From CAVXDY01 sp963721335 (GTDB lineage: Bacteria > Actinomycetota > Thermoleophilia > Miltoncostaeales > Miltoncostaeaceae), in assembly GCA_963721335.1 (NCBI GenBank), contig CAVRIV010000002.1:186001-250000 (forward strand): 64,000 nucleotides of DNA, in the 5' to 3' direction. Below, piece by piece: positions 44,400-52,873 of the stretch. The notes under the pieces were generated by a model. The model saw nothing but the letters and a program-made list of their open reading frames with translations, searched no databases and was not told the origin of the DNA. Positions within the stretch are counted from its first letter, which is position 1. Every line of letters starts with the position of its first letter. The position numbers were made by a program, and so were the translations under genes.

Positions 44400-45662
44400 A
44401 TGATTCGACGACGCACGGTGGCGTCCCTCCTCGCGCTCGGTGCCCTGAGTATCGGCGGCATCGCCGCGGGATGCGGCGGCGACGACGATAGCGGCGGCGG
44501 TGAGGTGGGCGACCTGAAGGTCGGCGTCCTGGTGCCCCTGACGGGCGGCCTTGGTCCGTACGGCGGACCGGGCGCCAAGGCGGCCGACCTCGCCGCCGCG
44601 CAGATCAACGCGGCCGCGGGCGACAGCGGCCTGAAGATCACCCTCGTCCAGGAGGACACCAAGAGCGAGGCGCAGGCGGCGCAGGAGGCCGCGACCAAGC
44701 TCATCGAGAGCGACGGCGTCACCGCCATCGCCGGCCCCTGGGGCACGGACGAGGTGACGGCCACAGCCGAGAACGTCAGCGTCCCCGCGGGGGTCCCGAT
44801 CGTGAGCCCGTCCGCCACGCAGCCGGCCATCACGGATCTCGACGACGACGGGCTCGTCTTCCGCACCCCGCCCTCGGACGCGATCCAGGGCAGGGTGATC
44901 GCCCAGCTCATCGGCCGGGAGCTCGGCGCCGACGCGAACATCGTGACCGGTGGGCGCAACGACTCCTACGGCACGGCCCTCGTGCAGGAGTTCACCGCGG
45001 CCTTCGAGGCCGCCGGCGGGACCGTCTCGAAGAACGTGCCCTACAACCCGGAGGCGGCGAGCCTCAACTCCGAGGCGCAGCAGCTGGCGTCCGGAAACCC
45101 CGACGGCTGGATGATCATCGACTACGCCGGCGACTGGCCGAAGATGGGGCCGGCCCTCGTGCGCACGGGCAACTGGGACCCGGCCAAGACCTTCACCGGC
45201 GACGGCCTGATCTCCAACAGCCTGCCGCAGGACGCGGGCAAGCCGGCCACCGAGGGCATGCGCGGGACCGCGGCGACCTCGCTGGAGGCCCCGGCAGGTG
45301 AGCCCTTCGACGCGCTCTGGAAGGCCGAGGTCGGCGAGCCGCGGCAGACCTACGACGCCCAGAACTTCGACGCCGTCATGCTGATCGCCCTCGCGGCGGT
45401 GGCCGGCGGCTCGAGCGACTCCGCGTCGATCGCCGAGAACCTCCAGGCGGTCTCCGAGGGTGGCACCAAGTACACCTTCGAGACCCTGTCGGAGGCGATC
45501 GCGGCGGCGGCGGACGGTGAGGACATCGACTACGAGGGGGCCTCGGGACCGATCGACTTCGACGACGCCGGCGACCCGACGGCCGCGAACTACAGCACCT
45601 GGAGCTACACCGACGGCAAGCTCGCGCCCACGGACGAGGTGATCCCGGCTACCGTCGAGTAG
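44400..45662 (+). CDS. Branched-chain amino acid ABC transporter substrate-binding lipoprotein, 420 aa
   Basis: A lipoprotein signal (RRRTVASLLALGALSIGGIA with lipobox IAAGC) is followed by a type I periplasmic-binding domain of the LivJ/LivK group: VGVLVPLTGGLGPYGGPGAK, AATKLIESDGVTAIAGPWG, and VPIVSPSATQPAITDL. AAAGGA at 44388-44393 fits the second ATG at 44400. The transporter's membrane and ATPase genes lie immediately downstream on the opposite strand (livHMGF), converging with this gene. The two transcripts overlap by 14 bp. Confidence 0.92.
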   Translation: MIRRRTVASLLALGALSIGGIAAGCGGDDDSGGGEVGDLKVGVLVPLTGGLGPYGGPGAKAADLAAAQINAAAGDSGLKITLVQEDTKSEAQAAQEAATKLIESDGVTAIAGPWGTDEVTATAENVSVPAGVPIVSPSATQPAITDLDDDGLVFRTPPSDAIQGRVIAQLIGRELGADANIVTGGRNDSYGTALVQEFTAAFEAAGGTVSKNVPYNPEAASLNSEAQQLASGNPDGWMIIDYAGDWPKMGPALVRTGNWDPAKTFTGDGLISNSLPQDAGKPATEGMRGTAATSLEAPAGEPFDALWKAEVGEPRQTYDAQNFDAVMLIALAAVAGGSSDSASIAENLQAVSEGGTKYTFETLSEAIAAAADGEDIDYEGASGPIDFDDAGDPTAANYSTWSYTDGKLAPTDEVIPATVE

Positions 45663-46431
45663 TCGCCTCGCGCGGGGGCGGCTCCGGCCGCCCCCGCGTG
45701 GCTCCTCCCCCCAGGTAGAGCTCGGCCACCTGGGGATCGGTGAGCAGCGTGTCCCCGCCGCCTTCGAACCTGTTCTGGCCACCTTCCAGGACGTAACCCC
45801 GGTGGGCGAGGGAGAGGGCGCGGCGGGCGTTCTGCTCGATCATCACCACCGTGACGCCCGCGGCATTGATGCGGGCCACGGTCTCGAAGACCTCGCCCAC
45901 GGCACGCGGCGCCAGGCCCGCCGACGGCTCGTCGAGCAGAAGGACGCTCGGCTCGGGCATCAGCGCGCGCGCCATGGCCAGCATCTGACGCTCGCCGCCC
46001 GAAAGCGTGCCGGCCCTCTGCCGCCGGCGCTCGCCGAGGCGGGGGAAGAGCGCGATCATCTCCTCGATCCGCGCTCGCGCGGCCGACCGGCGCAGAACGC
46101 CCCCGACCTCGAGGTTCTCCTGCACGGTCAGGGAGACGAAGACGTTCGCGATCTGCGGCACGTAGCTCATGCCCTTGCCGGTGATCTCGTGGGGCGCGGC
46201 CCCGGTGATGTCCTGACCATGAAGCGTCACGTGGCCCTCGCGTACCTTCACCAGCCCGAAGATCGCCTTCGCCAGCGTCGACTTGCCCGCCCCGTTCGGG
46301 CCGATGACGACCACCAGCTCGCCCTCGCCGGCCTTCAGGGTGCATCCGCGAAGGACGTCGACCTCAGGCACGTAGCCTCCGACGAGGCCCTCCGCCACGA
46401 GCACCGGGGCCGGGATCGTCTCCGCGCTCAC
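45649..46431 (-). CDS. livF: Branched-chain amino acid ABC transporter ATP-binding protein LivF, 260 aa
   Basis: Walker A GPNGAGKSTLAKAIFG, signature TLSGGERQMLAMARALM and Walker B LLLDEPSAGLAP are intact. The Q-loop region (YVPQIANVFVSLTVQENLEV) and 260-aa length match LivF. ATG at 46431 overlaps the livG stop by four bases (ATGA). The C-terminal tail is short of any extra domain and its coding sequence contains a 12-bp perfect hairpin (45671-45698) that can terminate the convergent binding-protein gene. Confidence 0.95.
   Translation of the reverse strand: MSAETIPAPVLVAEGLVGGYVPEVDVLRGCTLKAGEGELVVVIGPNGAGKSTLAKAIFGLVKVREGHVTLHGQDITGAAPHEITGKGMSYVPQIANVFVSLTVQENLEVGGVLRRSAARARIEEMIALFPRLGERRRQRAGTLSGGERQMLAMARALMPEPSVLLLDEPSAGLAPRAVGEVFETVARINAAGVTVVMIEQNARRALSLAHRGYVLEGGQNRFEGGGDTLLTDPQVAELYLGGGATRGRPEPPPREATTRR
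45671..45698. terminator. 12-bp hairpin at the junction of the binding-protein gene and livF
   Basis: CGCGGGGGCGGC-TCCG-GCCGCCCCCGCG is a perfect 12-bp stem with a 4-base loop. It lies 9 bp after the stop of the plus-strand binding-protein gene and inside the last codons of livF. No U-run follows. It probably ends transcription from one or both sides. Confidence 0.6.
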
Positions 46432-47186
46432 GCCCCGACGGGCTCCGCGCCGAGGTACGCGTCGATCACCTGCTGGTCCGAGCGCACCGACGCCGGCGGC
46501 CCGACCGCGATGACCCGGCCGGCGGCCATCACGATCACCTCGTCCGAGACGTCCATCACCACATCCATGTCGTGCTCGACGAAGAGCACGGTCAGCCCGC
46601 GCTCCTCGCGCAGGCGCAGCAGGTAGTCGAGGAGCCGCCGTCCCAGGGTCGGGTTGACGCCGGCCATCGGCTCGTCCAGCAGCACGAGGCGCGGCTCGGT
46701 CATGAGCGCGCGCGCCAGCTCGAGCAGCTTGCGCTGGCCGCCCGACAGCGTGGCGGCGTAGTCCCCGGCCTTGTTCTCGATGCCCACCTCGCGCAGCATC
46801 GCGAGGGCCTTCTCGCGCACCTCCGTCTCACGCCGGCGCCACCGGCGGGGCCGGAAAAGGGCCGTGGCCAGCTGCTCGCCGGGCTGGTCCGGGGCGGCCA
46901 GCATGGCGTTCTCGAGCACGGTCATCTTCCCGAGCACCCGGGTCAGTTGGAAGGTCCGGACCATGCCGAGCCGGGCGATAACGTCGGGGCCGTCGCCGCT
47001 CACATCGCGTCCGGCGAGCGTGACGGTCCCCGCGTCGGCCCGGACGAAGCCGGTGATGAGGTTGAAGGCGGTGGTCTTCCCCGCCCCATTCGGCCCGATG
47101 AGCCCGGTGAACGAGCCCGGCTGCACCGAGAAGGTGGCGCCGTCCACCGCCTGCACGCCGCCGAAGTGCACGCGCAGATCGCGCAC
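46428..47186 (-). CDS. livG: Branched-chain amino acid ABC transporter ATP-binding protein LivG, 252 aa
   Basis: Walker A GPNGAGKTTAFNLITGF, the LivG-type Q-loop GMVRTFQLTRVLGKMTVLEN, signature TLSGGQRKLLELARALM and Walker B LVLLDEPMAGVNP are present. The H-loop LFVEHDMDVVM is intact. GTG at 47186 is used; no earlier start codon exists in frame after livM. It follows livM by 22 bp and overlaps livF. Confidence 0.94.
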   Translation of the reverse strand: MRDLRVHFGGVQAVDGATFSVQPGSFTGLIGPNGAGKTTAFNLITGFVRADAGTVTLAGRDVSGDGPDVIARLGMVRTFQLTRVLGKMTVLENAMLAAPDQPGEQLATALFRPRRWRRRETEVREKALAMLREVGIENKAGDYAATLSGGQRKLLELARALMTEPRLVLLDEPMAGVNPTLGRRLLDYLLRLREERGLTVLFVEHDMDVVMDVSDEVIVMAAGRVIAVGPPASVRSDQQVIDAYLGAEPVGA

Positions 47187-47208
47187 GTCCAGGAGGGGCC
47201 CGGTGGCC

Positions 47209-48150
47209 TCAGGCGTCGAGATAGAGCTCCTCCTTCTTGCCGAAGAGACCCTGGGGCCGGAAGGCCATGATGGCCATGATCAGCAGCCCGATGACCACGA
47301 AGCGAAGGGCCGCGACCTTGTCGGCGTCGAGCGGGAAATCCAGGAAGCGGGTGCCCGACACGATGAACCCGATCACCACCGAGCCCACGGCCACGCCGAA
47401 GTAGCTGCCGATGCCGCCGAGGATGAGGATGGCGAAGCCGACGAAGGTGAAGATGGGCTCGAAGTTGTCGGGGAAGAGGGTGGTGGAGAACAGGGTGTAG
47501 AAGACCCCGGCCAGGCCCGCGATCCCGGAGCCGAGCGCGAGCGCCTGGAGCTTGTACCGGAAGACGGGCTTGCCGGCGGCCGCCGCCGCGTCCTCGTTCT
47601 CGCGCACGGCGCGCAGGGTCCGTCGCCAGGGCGTGCGCCCGAGGTAGACGAGCAGCGCGCCCACGATCAGGGTGGTGAGCCACACCAGCACCAGCAGCGG
47701 TACGCGGCGGTCGAGGTTGTGGAACCCGAGGCCGTCGAAGAAGTCGAGGACGTCGTTGTTGAAGTCGCGCCAGGGCCCGCTGGCGCTGCGCAGGCCCTGC
47801 GTTCCCCCGGTCGTATCCTGCTCGTTGACGATCATGATGCGCAGGATCTCCCCGGCGGCGATGGTGGTGATGGCGAAGTAGTCGGCCCGCAGGCGCAGGG
47901 TCGGAAGCCCCAGCAGGAGGCCGCCGACCGCGGCGGCGAGCACCGCGACCGGGATCGCGATGCCGATGCTCACGCCGTTGGTGATCATCAGGCCCATGGT
48001 GTAGGCCCCGATGGCCATGAACGCCACGTGGCCGAAGTTGATGAGGCCGGTGTCGCCGACCTCCACCTGGAGGCCCAGCACGAAGATCGCGTAGATGCCC
48101 GCGAAGGTGAGCACGAAGGCCCAGAAGCCGAAGGCGAGGAGGGGGTCCAT
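47209..48150 (-). CDS. livM: Branched-chain amino acid ABC transporter permease LivM, 313 aa
   Basis: The membrane protein contains the LivM segments VGDTGLINFGHVAFMAIGAY and GIGSYFGVAVGSVVIGF with the cytoplasmic coupling motif RRTLRAVRENEDAAAAAG. About nine membrane helices fit the family. ATG at 48150 is directly adjacent to the livH stop codon. Confidence 0.93.
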   Translation of the reverse strand: MDPLLAFGFWAFVLTFAGIYAIFVLGLQVEVGDTGLINFGHVAFMAIGAYTMGLMITNGVSIGIAIPVAVLAAAVGGLLLGLPTLRLRADYFAITTIAAGEILRIMIVNEQDTTGGTQGLRSASGPWRDFNNDVLDFFDGLGFHNLDRRVPLLVLVWLTTLIVGALLVYLGRTPWRRTLRAVRENEDAAAAAGKPVFRYKLQALALGSGIAGLAGVFYTLFSTTLFPDNFEPIFTFVGFAILILGGIGSYFGVAVGSVVIGFIVSGTRFLDFPLDADKVAALRFVVIGLLIMAIMAFRPQGLFGKKEELYLDA

Positions 48151-49014
48151 CTAGACCGTCCGGGCCTGTCCGAAGATGCCCTGGGGTCGCGCCAGCAGCA
48201 CCAGGATCAGCACGAGGAAGCCGATCGCCTCCTTGTAGGTGGGGCGGATGATCATCGTCGACCACTCCTGCACCAGGCCGAGCGTGACCCCGCCGATCAA
48301 CGCCCCGTAGGCGTTCCCGATCCCGCCGAGGACCACCGCGGCGAAGATCGGCAGCAGCAGGAACCAGCCGGTGTTGGGGGTGAGGGTGGTGTAGATGGCG
48401 GCGAGCACCCCGGCCAGGCCGGCCAGGCTGCCGGCCAGCAGCCAGGTGTAGATCACCACGCGGCGCGTGTTGACCCCCGACACCTCGGCCAGATCGAAGC
48501 TGTCGGACAGCGCTCGCATCGTCTTGCCGATCAACGTCGTCTTGAGCATCACCGCCACCAGGACGAGCACGACGGCCGCGGTGACGATGACCGTGACCTG
48601 GATGGCCGAGATGGCCACCTCGCCGAACGGGTTCCAGACCTGGAACTGGTTGACGTCGAGCGAGCGGTTGCGGGCCGTCCAGTCGAAGAGGATCAGGTTG
48701 CGGATCACGAATGCCAGCCCGATCGACAGCAGCAGGAGCTGCATCACCCCCGCCCCGCGCCGGCGCATGGGTCCCCACACCGTGAACTCGAGCATCACCC
48801 CCAGGGCGGCGACCGCGGCCAGCGCGGCGAGAAAGGCCACGATCAGCGGCAGGCCCGCGCTGACGTTGACCGCGAAGGCCACGTAGCCGCCCAGGGTCAT
48901 GAAGTCGCCGTGGGCGAAGTTGACGAGCTTGAGGATGCCGTAGACCAGGGTCAGCCCGATCGCCCCGAGCGCGTAGATCCCGCCGCTCGCGAGGCCATTG
49001 ATCGTCGTGTTCAA
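48151..49014 (-). CDS. livH: Branched-chain amino acid ABC transporter permease LivH, 287 aa
   Basis: The N-terminal GLASGGIYALGAIGLTLVYG and NFAHGDFMTLGGYVAF are hallmark LivH sequences, and GKTMRALSDSFDLAEVSGVN is the ATPase-coupling loop. About eight membrane helices. The start is probably TTG at 49014, the only start in frame before the conserved region. It is the first gene of the livHMGF operon; the promoter must lie in the 123-bp gap before the divergent nitroreductase. Confidence 0.93.
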   Translation of the reverse strand: MNTTINGLASGGIYALGAIGLTLVYGILKLVNFAHGDFMTLGGYVAFAVNVSAGLPLIVAFLAALAAVAALGVMLEFTVWGPMRRRGAGVMQLLLLSIGLAFVIRNLILFDWTARNRSLDVNQFQVWNPFGEVAISAIQVTVIVTAAVVLVLVAVMLKTTLIGKTMRALSDSFDLAEVSGVNTRRVVIYTWLLAGSLAGLAGVLAAIYTTLTPNTGWFLLLPIFAAVVLGGIGNAYGALIGGVTLGLVQEWSTMIIRPTYKEAIGFLVLILVLLARPQGIFGQARTV

Positions 49015-49137
49015 CAGCTCGTCAACGGTCGCATCCCTTCCCGGTCCGGAGGTGGGAGAAACCTACCCGCACGGACATGCCCGTGCCGAGCCTCATCGCC
49101 CGGGGCCGGGGCGAGCCGACAAGCTAGTCTCACCGCC

Positions 49138-49665
49138 GTGGACGTCCGCCTCGCCGTGACCAGCAAGCGCGATCTGCGCCGCTATTCCGGACGGCCCGTG
49201 GACGACGCGGTGACGGAGCGGATACTCGATGCCGGCCGCCTCACCGGAAGCGCGCGAAACCGGCAGCCGACCCGCTTCCTCATCCCCGAGGGAGCGGCGC
49301 TGCACGCCGTGGCGCGGGCCGTCTACGCTCCGGGAAACGTGCTCGGCGCCGGCCTGGTGGTGGCGCTCGTGGTCAGCCCCGGAGGCGGCCTGGTCGACTT
49401 CGACGCCGGGCGAGCCGCCCAGAACATGATGCTCGCGGCCTGGGCGGACGGCGTCGCTTCCTGCCCCAACGGCGTCGCCGACCCCGAGGCGATGGCCGCG
49501 GCGCTCGGGGTGGATGCGCCCGAGCGCGTGGTGGTCGTGATCTCGTTCGGCGAGCCGGTTCCCGCCCGTGACCCCGGCCGCCGGACCCCGGAGGAGTGGA
49601 GCCGGCGCGCCCACCGGATGCCGCTCGCCTCCGTGGTGGGGCGGGTGTCGGAGCCGCGCGGGTGA
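49138..49665 (+). CDS. Nitroreductase family protein, 175 aa
   Basis: The N-terminal signature SKRDLRRYSGRPVDDAVTER (R-R-Y, then helix) and the C-terminal FMN-binding end (VVVISFGEPVP ... RRAHRMPLASVV) are typical of short FMN nitroreductases. It is soluble. Substrate unknown. GTG at 49138 starts the protein. Its stop codon overlaps the GTG of the LOG gene (GTGA), so they form a two-gene operon. A second nitroreductase lies at 57.6 kb. Confidence 0.88.
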   Translation: MDVRLAVTSKRDLRRYSGRPVDDAVTERILDAGRLTGSARNRQPTRFLIPEGAALHAVARAVYAPGNVLGAGLVVALVVSPGGGLVDFDAGRAAQNMMLAAWADGVASCPNGVADPEAMAAALGVDAPERVVVVISFGEPVPARDPGRRTPEEWSRRAHRMPLASVVGRVSEPRG

Positions 49666-50387
49666 GGCTCGAGCGCCGCGGGCGCCTGGGCGCGCGGGGG
49701 GCCGCCGGACAGGCGCTCGACCACGCCGACGCCAGCCTTCTCACCCGGCCGACGGATCCGGAGTTCCTGCACAGCGACCCCTGGCAGGCGCTGCGCATCC
49801 TGGGCGAGTTCGTGGACGGCTTCGACGCGCTCGCGCGGGTGGGCCCGGCCGTGTCGGTGTTCGGGTCGGCCCGCCTGGGGACCGACAGCCCCCACTACGC
49901 CCTCGCGCTCGCGGTGGGACGGCTGCTGGCCGAGCGCGGCTACGCGGTCATCACCGGCGGCGGGCCCGGGATCATGGCGGCCGCCAATCGCGGCGCGTCC
50001 GAGGCCGGGGGCATGTCGGTGGGCTGCACGATCGAGCTGCCCCACGAGCAGGCCGTGAACGAGTACGTGAACCTGGCGATCGCGTTCCGCTACTTCTTCG
50101 TGCGGAAGACGATGTTCGTGAAGTACTCCGAGGCCTTCATCGTCTTCCCCGGGGGCTTCGGGACCATGGACGAGCTGTTCGAGTCGCTCACGCTGATCCA
50201 GACGGGCAAGGCGCTCAGCTTCCCGGTGGTGCTCTGCGGCTCGGCCCACTGGGCGGGCCTGGTGCGGTGGGTGCAGGCGCGGATGATGGAGGAGGGCCTG
50301 ATCGGCCGCTCCGACATGGACCTGATCCAGCTCTCGGACTCTCCCGAGGAGATCGTCGAGCTCGCGGTGGGTCCGGGTACGCCGTGA
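49662..50387 (+). CDS. LOG family protein (TIGR00730), 241 aa
   Basis: The lysine decarboxylase-like (LOG) motif is intact: ITGGGPGIMAAANRGASEAG in the middle and FPGGFGTMDELFE (PGGxGTxxE) later. Proteins of this group hydrolyse nucleoside 5'-monophosphates such as cytokinin ribotides; most bacterial members are simple AMP/nucleotide phosphoribohydrolases. The N-terminal 60 residues are an extension. It is coupled to the nitroreductase gene by the GTGA overlap. Confidence 0.92.
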   Translation: MRLERRGRLGARGAAGQALDHADASLLTRPTDPEFLHSDPWQALRILGEFVDGFDALARVGPAVSVFGSARLGTDSPHYALALAVGRLLAERGYAVITGGGPGIMAAANRGASEAGGMSVGCTIELPHEQAVNEYVNLAIAFRYFFVRKTMFVKYSEAFIVFPGGFGTMDELFESLTLIQTGKALSFPVVLCGSAHWAGLVRWVQARMMEEGLIGRSDMDLIQLSDSPEEIVELAVGPGTP

Positions 50388-50396
50388 GCCCCCGGC

Positions 50397-51059
50397 TCAC
50401 CCCGCCCGGGATCTGATCCGCCGCCGGGCGATGGCCCGGTTGGCGAACCGCTCGCGCCAGCCGAGGGCCAGCGCCGAGAGGGCCGCGGCGCGGTCGAGGT
50501 CGTCGGCGCTGGCCGACTCGTCGAGCAGGGCGACGATCTCGCGGACGCTCATCCCTCCCTCGCCGCGGCCCTCGCGGACGATCGCGTCGCCGGCGCCGAC
50601 CTCGCCCTCCTCGCGCACGCGCAGGTAGAAGCCGCTGCGGCCGCTGCGCAGGAAGGGCCCGCCGAAGGCGGGGTCGCCGGCCTTCATCGCGAGCTTCGCG
50701 CAGGGCACCCGCGGCTGGCTCACCTCGAGCAGGGCCTCGCCGACCCGGAGGACGTCGCCGATCCAGACCTCGCCCTCCTGCACGCCGCGCGTGGTGAGGT
50801 TCTCCCCGAACCAGCCGGGGGCGAGCTCGGCGGGCGCGAGCGCCTCGCGCCAGTGCGGGTAGTGCTCGCCCGGGTAGAGGTAGACGGCCTTGTCAGGGCC
50901 TCCGTGCACCCGGAGATCGGCCTGGCGGTCGCCGTCGAGGTTGGTCGCCCGCACCATGACGCGACCGGCCACGGGCTCCTTGTAGATCCCGGTCGTGACC
51001 GTGCGGCCCTCGTGAGCGACGCGGCGTGGCAGACCCACGTTGACCGACTCGACGATCAC
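50397..51059 (-). CDS. MOSC domain protein (YiiM-like), 220 aa
   Basis: The MOSC core contains GIYKEPVAGRVMVRATNLDG, the GDRQADLRVHGGPDKAVYLY segment and the conserved Cys in QPRVPCAKLAMK that binds molybdenum cofactor sulphur in this superfamily. The C-terminal 60 residues form the three-helix add-on of YiiM-like proteins. GTG at 51059 is chosen; the upstream frame runs into tadA sequence. It is divergent from tadA, 36 bp apart. Confidence 0.9.
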   Translation of the reverse strand: MIVESVNVGLPRRVAHEGRTVTTGIYKEPVAGRVMVRATNLDGDRQADLRVHGGPDKAVYLYPGEHYPHWREALAPAELAPGWFGENLTTRGVQEGEVWIGDVLRVGEALLEVSQPRVPCAKLAMKAGDPAFGGPFLRSGRSGFYLRVREEGEVGAGDAIVREGRGEGGMSVREIVALLDESASADDLDRAAALSALALGWRERFANRAIARRRIRSRAG

Positions 51060-51095
51060 CTCCGTCACCGTAGCGGGTGGGCGTACTGTCCGGTC

Positions 51096-51557
51096 ATGCG
51101 GCGCGTCTTCCCTCGCGATGAGCACTTCATGCGGCTCGCCCTGGCGGAGGCGGCCGTCGCGTCCGACCACGGCGACGTCCCCGTGGGCTGCGTGGTGGTG
51201 CGCGAGGGGGAGGTCGTGGGCTCGGCCCACAACGAGCGCGAGCTGCGCGCCGACCCCACCGCCCACGCCGAGATCCTGGCGCTGCGAGCCGCCGCGATCG
51301 CCCTCGGGGGGTGGCGGCTGCTCGGGACGGTGGTCTACTGCACCCTCGAGCCGTGCCCCATGTGCGCCGGGGCCATCCAGCAGGCGCGCGTGGCCCGGCT
51401 CGTGTTCGGCGCCCCGGATCAGAAGGTCGGATCGGCGGGGACCGTGATCAACCCGCTGCAGGATCCGCGGCTCCTCCACCGCGTGGAGGTGCAGGGAGGC
51501 GTCCTGGCCGGCGAGGCCCTCTCCCTCCTGCGCGCGTTCTTCGACGATTTGCGTTAG
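51096..51557 (+). CDS. tadA: tRNA-adenosine deaminase TadA-like, 153 aa
   Basis: The zinc deaminase motifs are complete: TAHAEILAL with HAE near residue 53, and TLEPCPMCAGAIQQARV (PCxxC) near residue 85. Length and the N-terminal FMRLALAEAAVASDHGDVPV fit TadA, which converts the wobble adenosine of tRNA-Arg(ACG) to inosine. That tRNA is also encoded in this window. ATG at 51096. Confidence 0.93.
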   Translation: MRRVFPRDEHFMRLALAEAAVASDHGDVPVGCVVVREGEVVGSAHNERELRADPTAHAEILALRAAAIALGGWRLLGTVVYCTLEPCPMCAGAIQQARVARLVFGAPDQKVGSAGTVINPLQDPRLLHRVEVQGGVLAGEALSLLRAFFDDLR

Positions 51558-51590
51558 CGACTCGTAAGGCGCGGCGCCGGACTGACCGAT

Positions 51591-51665
51591 ATGGGAGGAA
51601 ACGCACGCGTGAGCGTTGCTACCATGCCGCCCGCCCGGGCCCCACCGTTGGAGGAAGCCTCTTGA
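51591..51665 (+). CDS. Short leader ORF overlapping the glycoside hydrolase start (24 aa, or 18 aa from GTG 51609)
   Basis: A short frame runs from ATG 51591 (or GTG 51609, with GGGAGG at 51593-51598 in front of it) to a TGA at 51663-51665. That stop overlaps the TTG start (51662-51664) of the next gene. The peptide from the GTG begins VSVATMPPARAPPLEEAS. The overlap and the ribosome site suggest translational coupling or a regulatory leader peptide. It could also be chance. Confidence 0.4.
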   Translation: MGGNARVSVATMPPARAPPLEEAS

Positions 51666-52828
51666 GGAACACGCACGCACGCGCACCCCGTCGCGCACTG
51701 ATCGGCGGCGCACTCGCGCTCGCCGCGGGGGTCGCGCTCGCGCTGCCCGCCACCGGCATGGGCGGAGTCGCGGCGGTCCAGGACGACGTGCTGACCATCG
51801 CGCCGGCGTCCCAGATCCAGAGCCGGATCGACATGATCAAGGCGAGCCAGGCGAAGGTGACGCGCTTCGACGTCCTCTGGTCGTTCGTGGCGCCCACCCA
51901 GCCGGCGAACCCGACCGACCCGGCCGACCCGGCCTACAACTGGAGCCGGATCGACCAGATCATGAAGGCTCTCAAGGCCGCGAACATCACGCCTCTCGTG
52001 ACCGTCTACAGCACGCCCTTCTGGGCGGTCGAGGGCACCAACACCCCCTTCCCGTCGGCCTACAACCCGAACGCACCGAGGGCCGTGCAGTACGCCGACT
52101 TCATGCAGGCGCTGGCGACGCGGTACAACGGCTTCTATCCGGACCCCGTCGCCCCGACCACCCTGCTGCCGCGGCTGCGGCTGATCGAGATCTGGAACGA
52201 GCCGAACCTGAAGAACTTCTTCCGGTTCAACAACGCGTCCTCGATCCCCAAGTACAAGGCCCTCATCAAGGCCGCCTACCCGCGGATCAAGCTCGTCAAC
52301 AGGAGCACCACCGTCATCGGCGGGGTCGGCGGGCCGCGCAGCAGCACGGGCAACGGCAACGTCGGCGCCCGCGTGTGGCTCAACTCGCTCGTCACCAAGA
52401 GCGCGCCGAAGTTCGACGCCTACTCGCAGCACATCTACCCGTCGGTCGGCCCCACGTCAACGGCCCGGGCGTCCGCGGCATTCCCCTCGTGGGGCAGCCT
52501 GCCGGAGATCTTCGCGACGCTCGACAAGAAGAGGAAGGGCATGAAGCTCTTCGTCACCGAGGCCGGCTACACGACGGCGATCACCCCGTTCCGGACGGTG
52601 AAGGTCAGCCCGGCGATCCAGAACCTCTATCTGAAGCAGATGTTCACATTGCCGCTCGTCAAGAGCCCGCGTCTGGCGGCCGTGGTCTGGTTCAACCTCC
52701 AGGACAACATCAACTGGCCCGGGGGGCTGCTGTTCGCGAGCGGCACGCCGAAGCCGGCGTACCGGACGTTCCAGAGCATCGCGGCACGGCCGATCCCGCC
52801 GTTGCTGCGCTCCACGCTGAAGTTCTAG
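51662..52828 (+). CDS. Secreted glycoside hydrolase-like protein (clan A type), 388 aa
   Basis: A signal peptide (RRALIGGALALAAGVALALP) precedes a TIM barrel with the clan-A signature: acid/base Glu in LIEIWNEPNLKNFF and nucleophile Glu in LFVTEAGYTTAI. The layout resembles GH39/GH5 and related xylosidase or cellulase-like proteins; the family number cannot be fixed from sequence alone. TTG at 51662 is preceded by GGAGGAAG with good spacing. A short ORF ends on this start codon. The stop is followed by a hairpin shared with the convergent FAD oxidase gene. Confidence 0.83.
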   Translation: MRNTHARAPRRALIGGALALAAGVALALPATGMGGVAAVQDDVLTIAPASQIQSRIDMIKASQAKVTRFDVLWSFVAPTQPANPTDPADPAYNWSRIDQIMKALKAANITPLVTVYSTPFWAVEGTNTPFPSAYNPNAPRAVQYADFMQALATRYNGFYPDPVAPTTLLPRLRLIEIWNEPNLKNFFRFNNASSIPKYKALIKAAYPRIKLVNRSTTVIGGVGGPRSSTGNGNVGARVWLNSLVTKSAPKFDAYSQHIYPSVGPTSTARASAAFPSWGSLPEIFATLDKKRKGMKLFVTEAGYTTAITPFRTVKVSPAIQNLYLKQMFTLPLVKSPRLAAVVWFNLQDNINWPGGLLFASGTPKPAYRTFQSIAARPIPPLLRSTLKF

Positions 52829-52850
52829 CCGTGTGAGGTTGATCGCGCGG

Positions 52851-52873
52851 GGGCGCCCCTTTCCGGGGCGCCC
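52851..52873. terminator. Hairpin between convergent genes
   Basis: GGGCGCCCC-TTTCC-GGGGCGCCC is a perfect 9-bp stem with a 5-base loop, placed between the stops of the glycoside hydrolase (+) and the FAD-linked oxidase (-). No U-run is present. It is a likely bidirectional terminator. Confidence 0.6.

Noticed and set aside
43860..45782. 640-codon minus-strand frame opposite the binding-protein gene
   Set aside because: Only the last 152 codons (acetyltransferase) look like protein; the rest is antisense shadow.
46771..49665. 964-codon plus-strand open frame antisense to livGMH
   Set aside because: Shadow of the Liv genes; only its last 175 codons are real (nitroreductase from GTG 49138).
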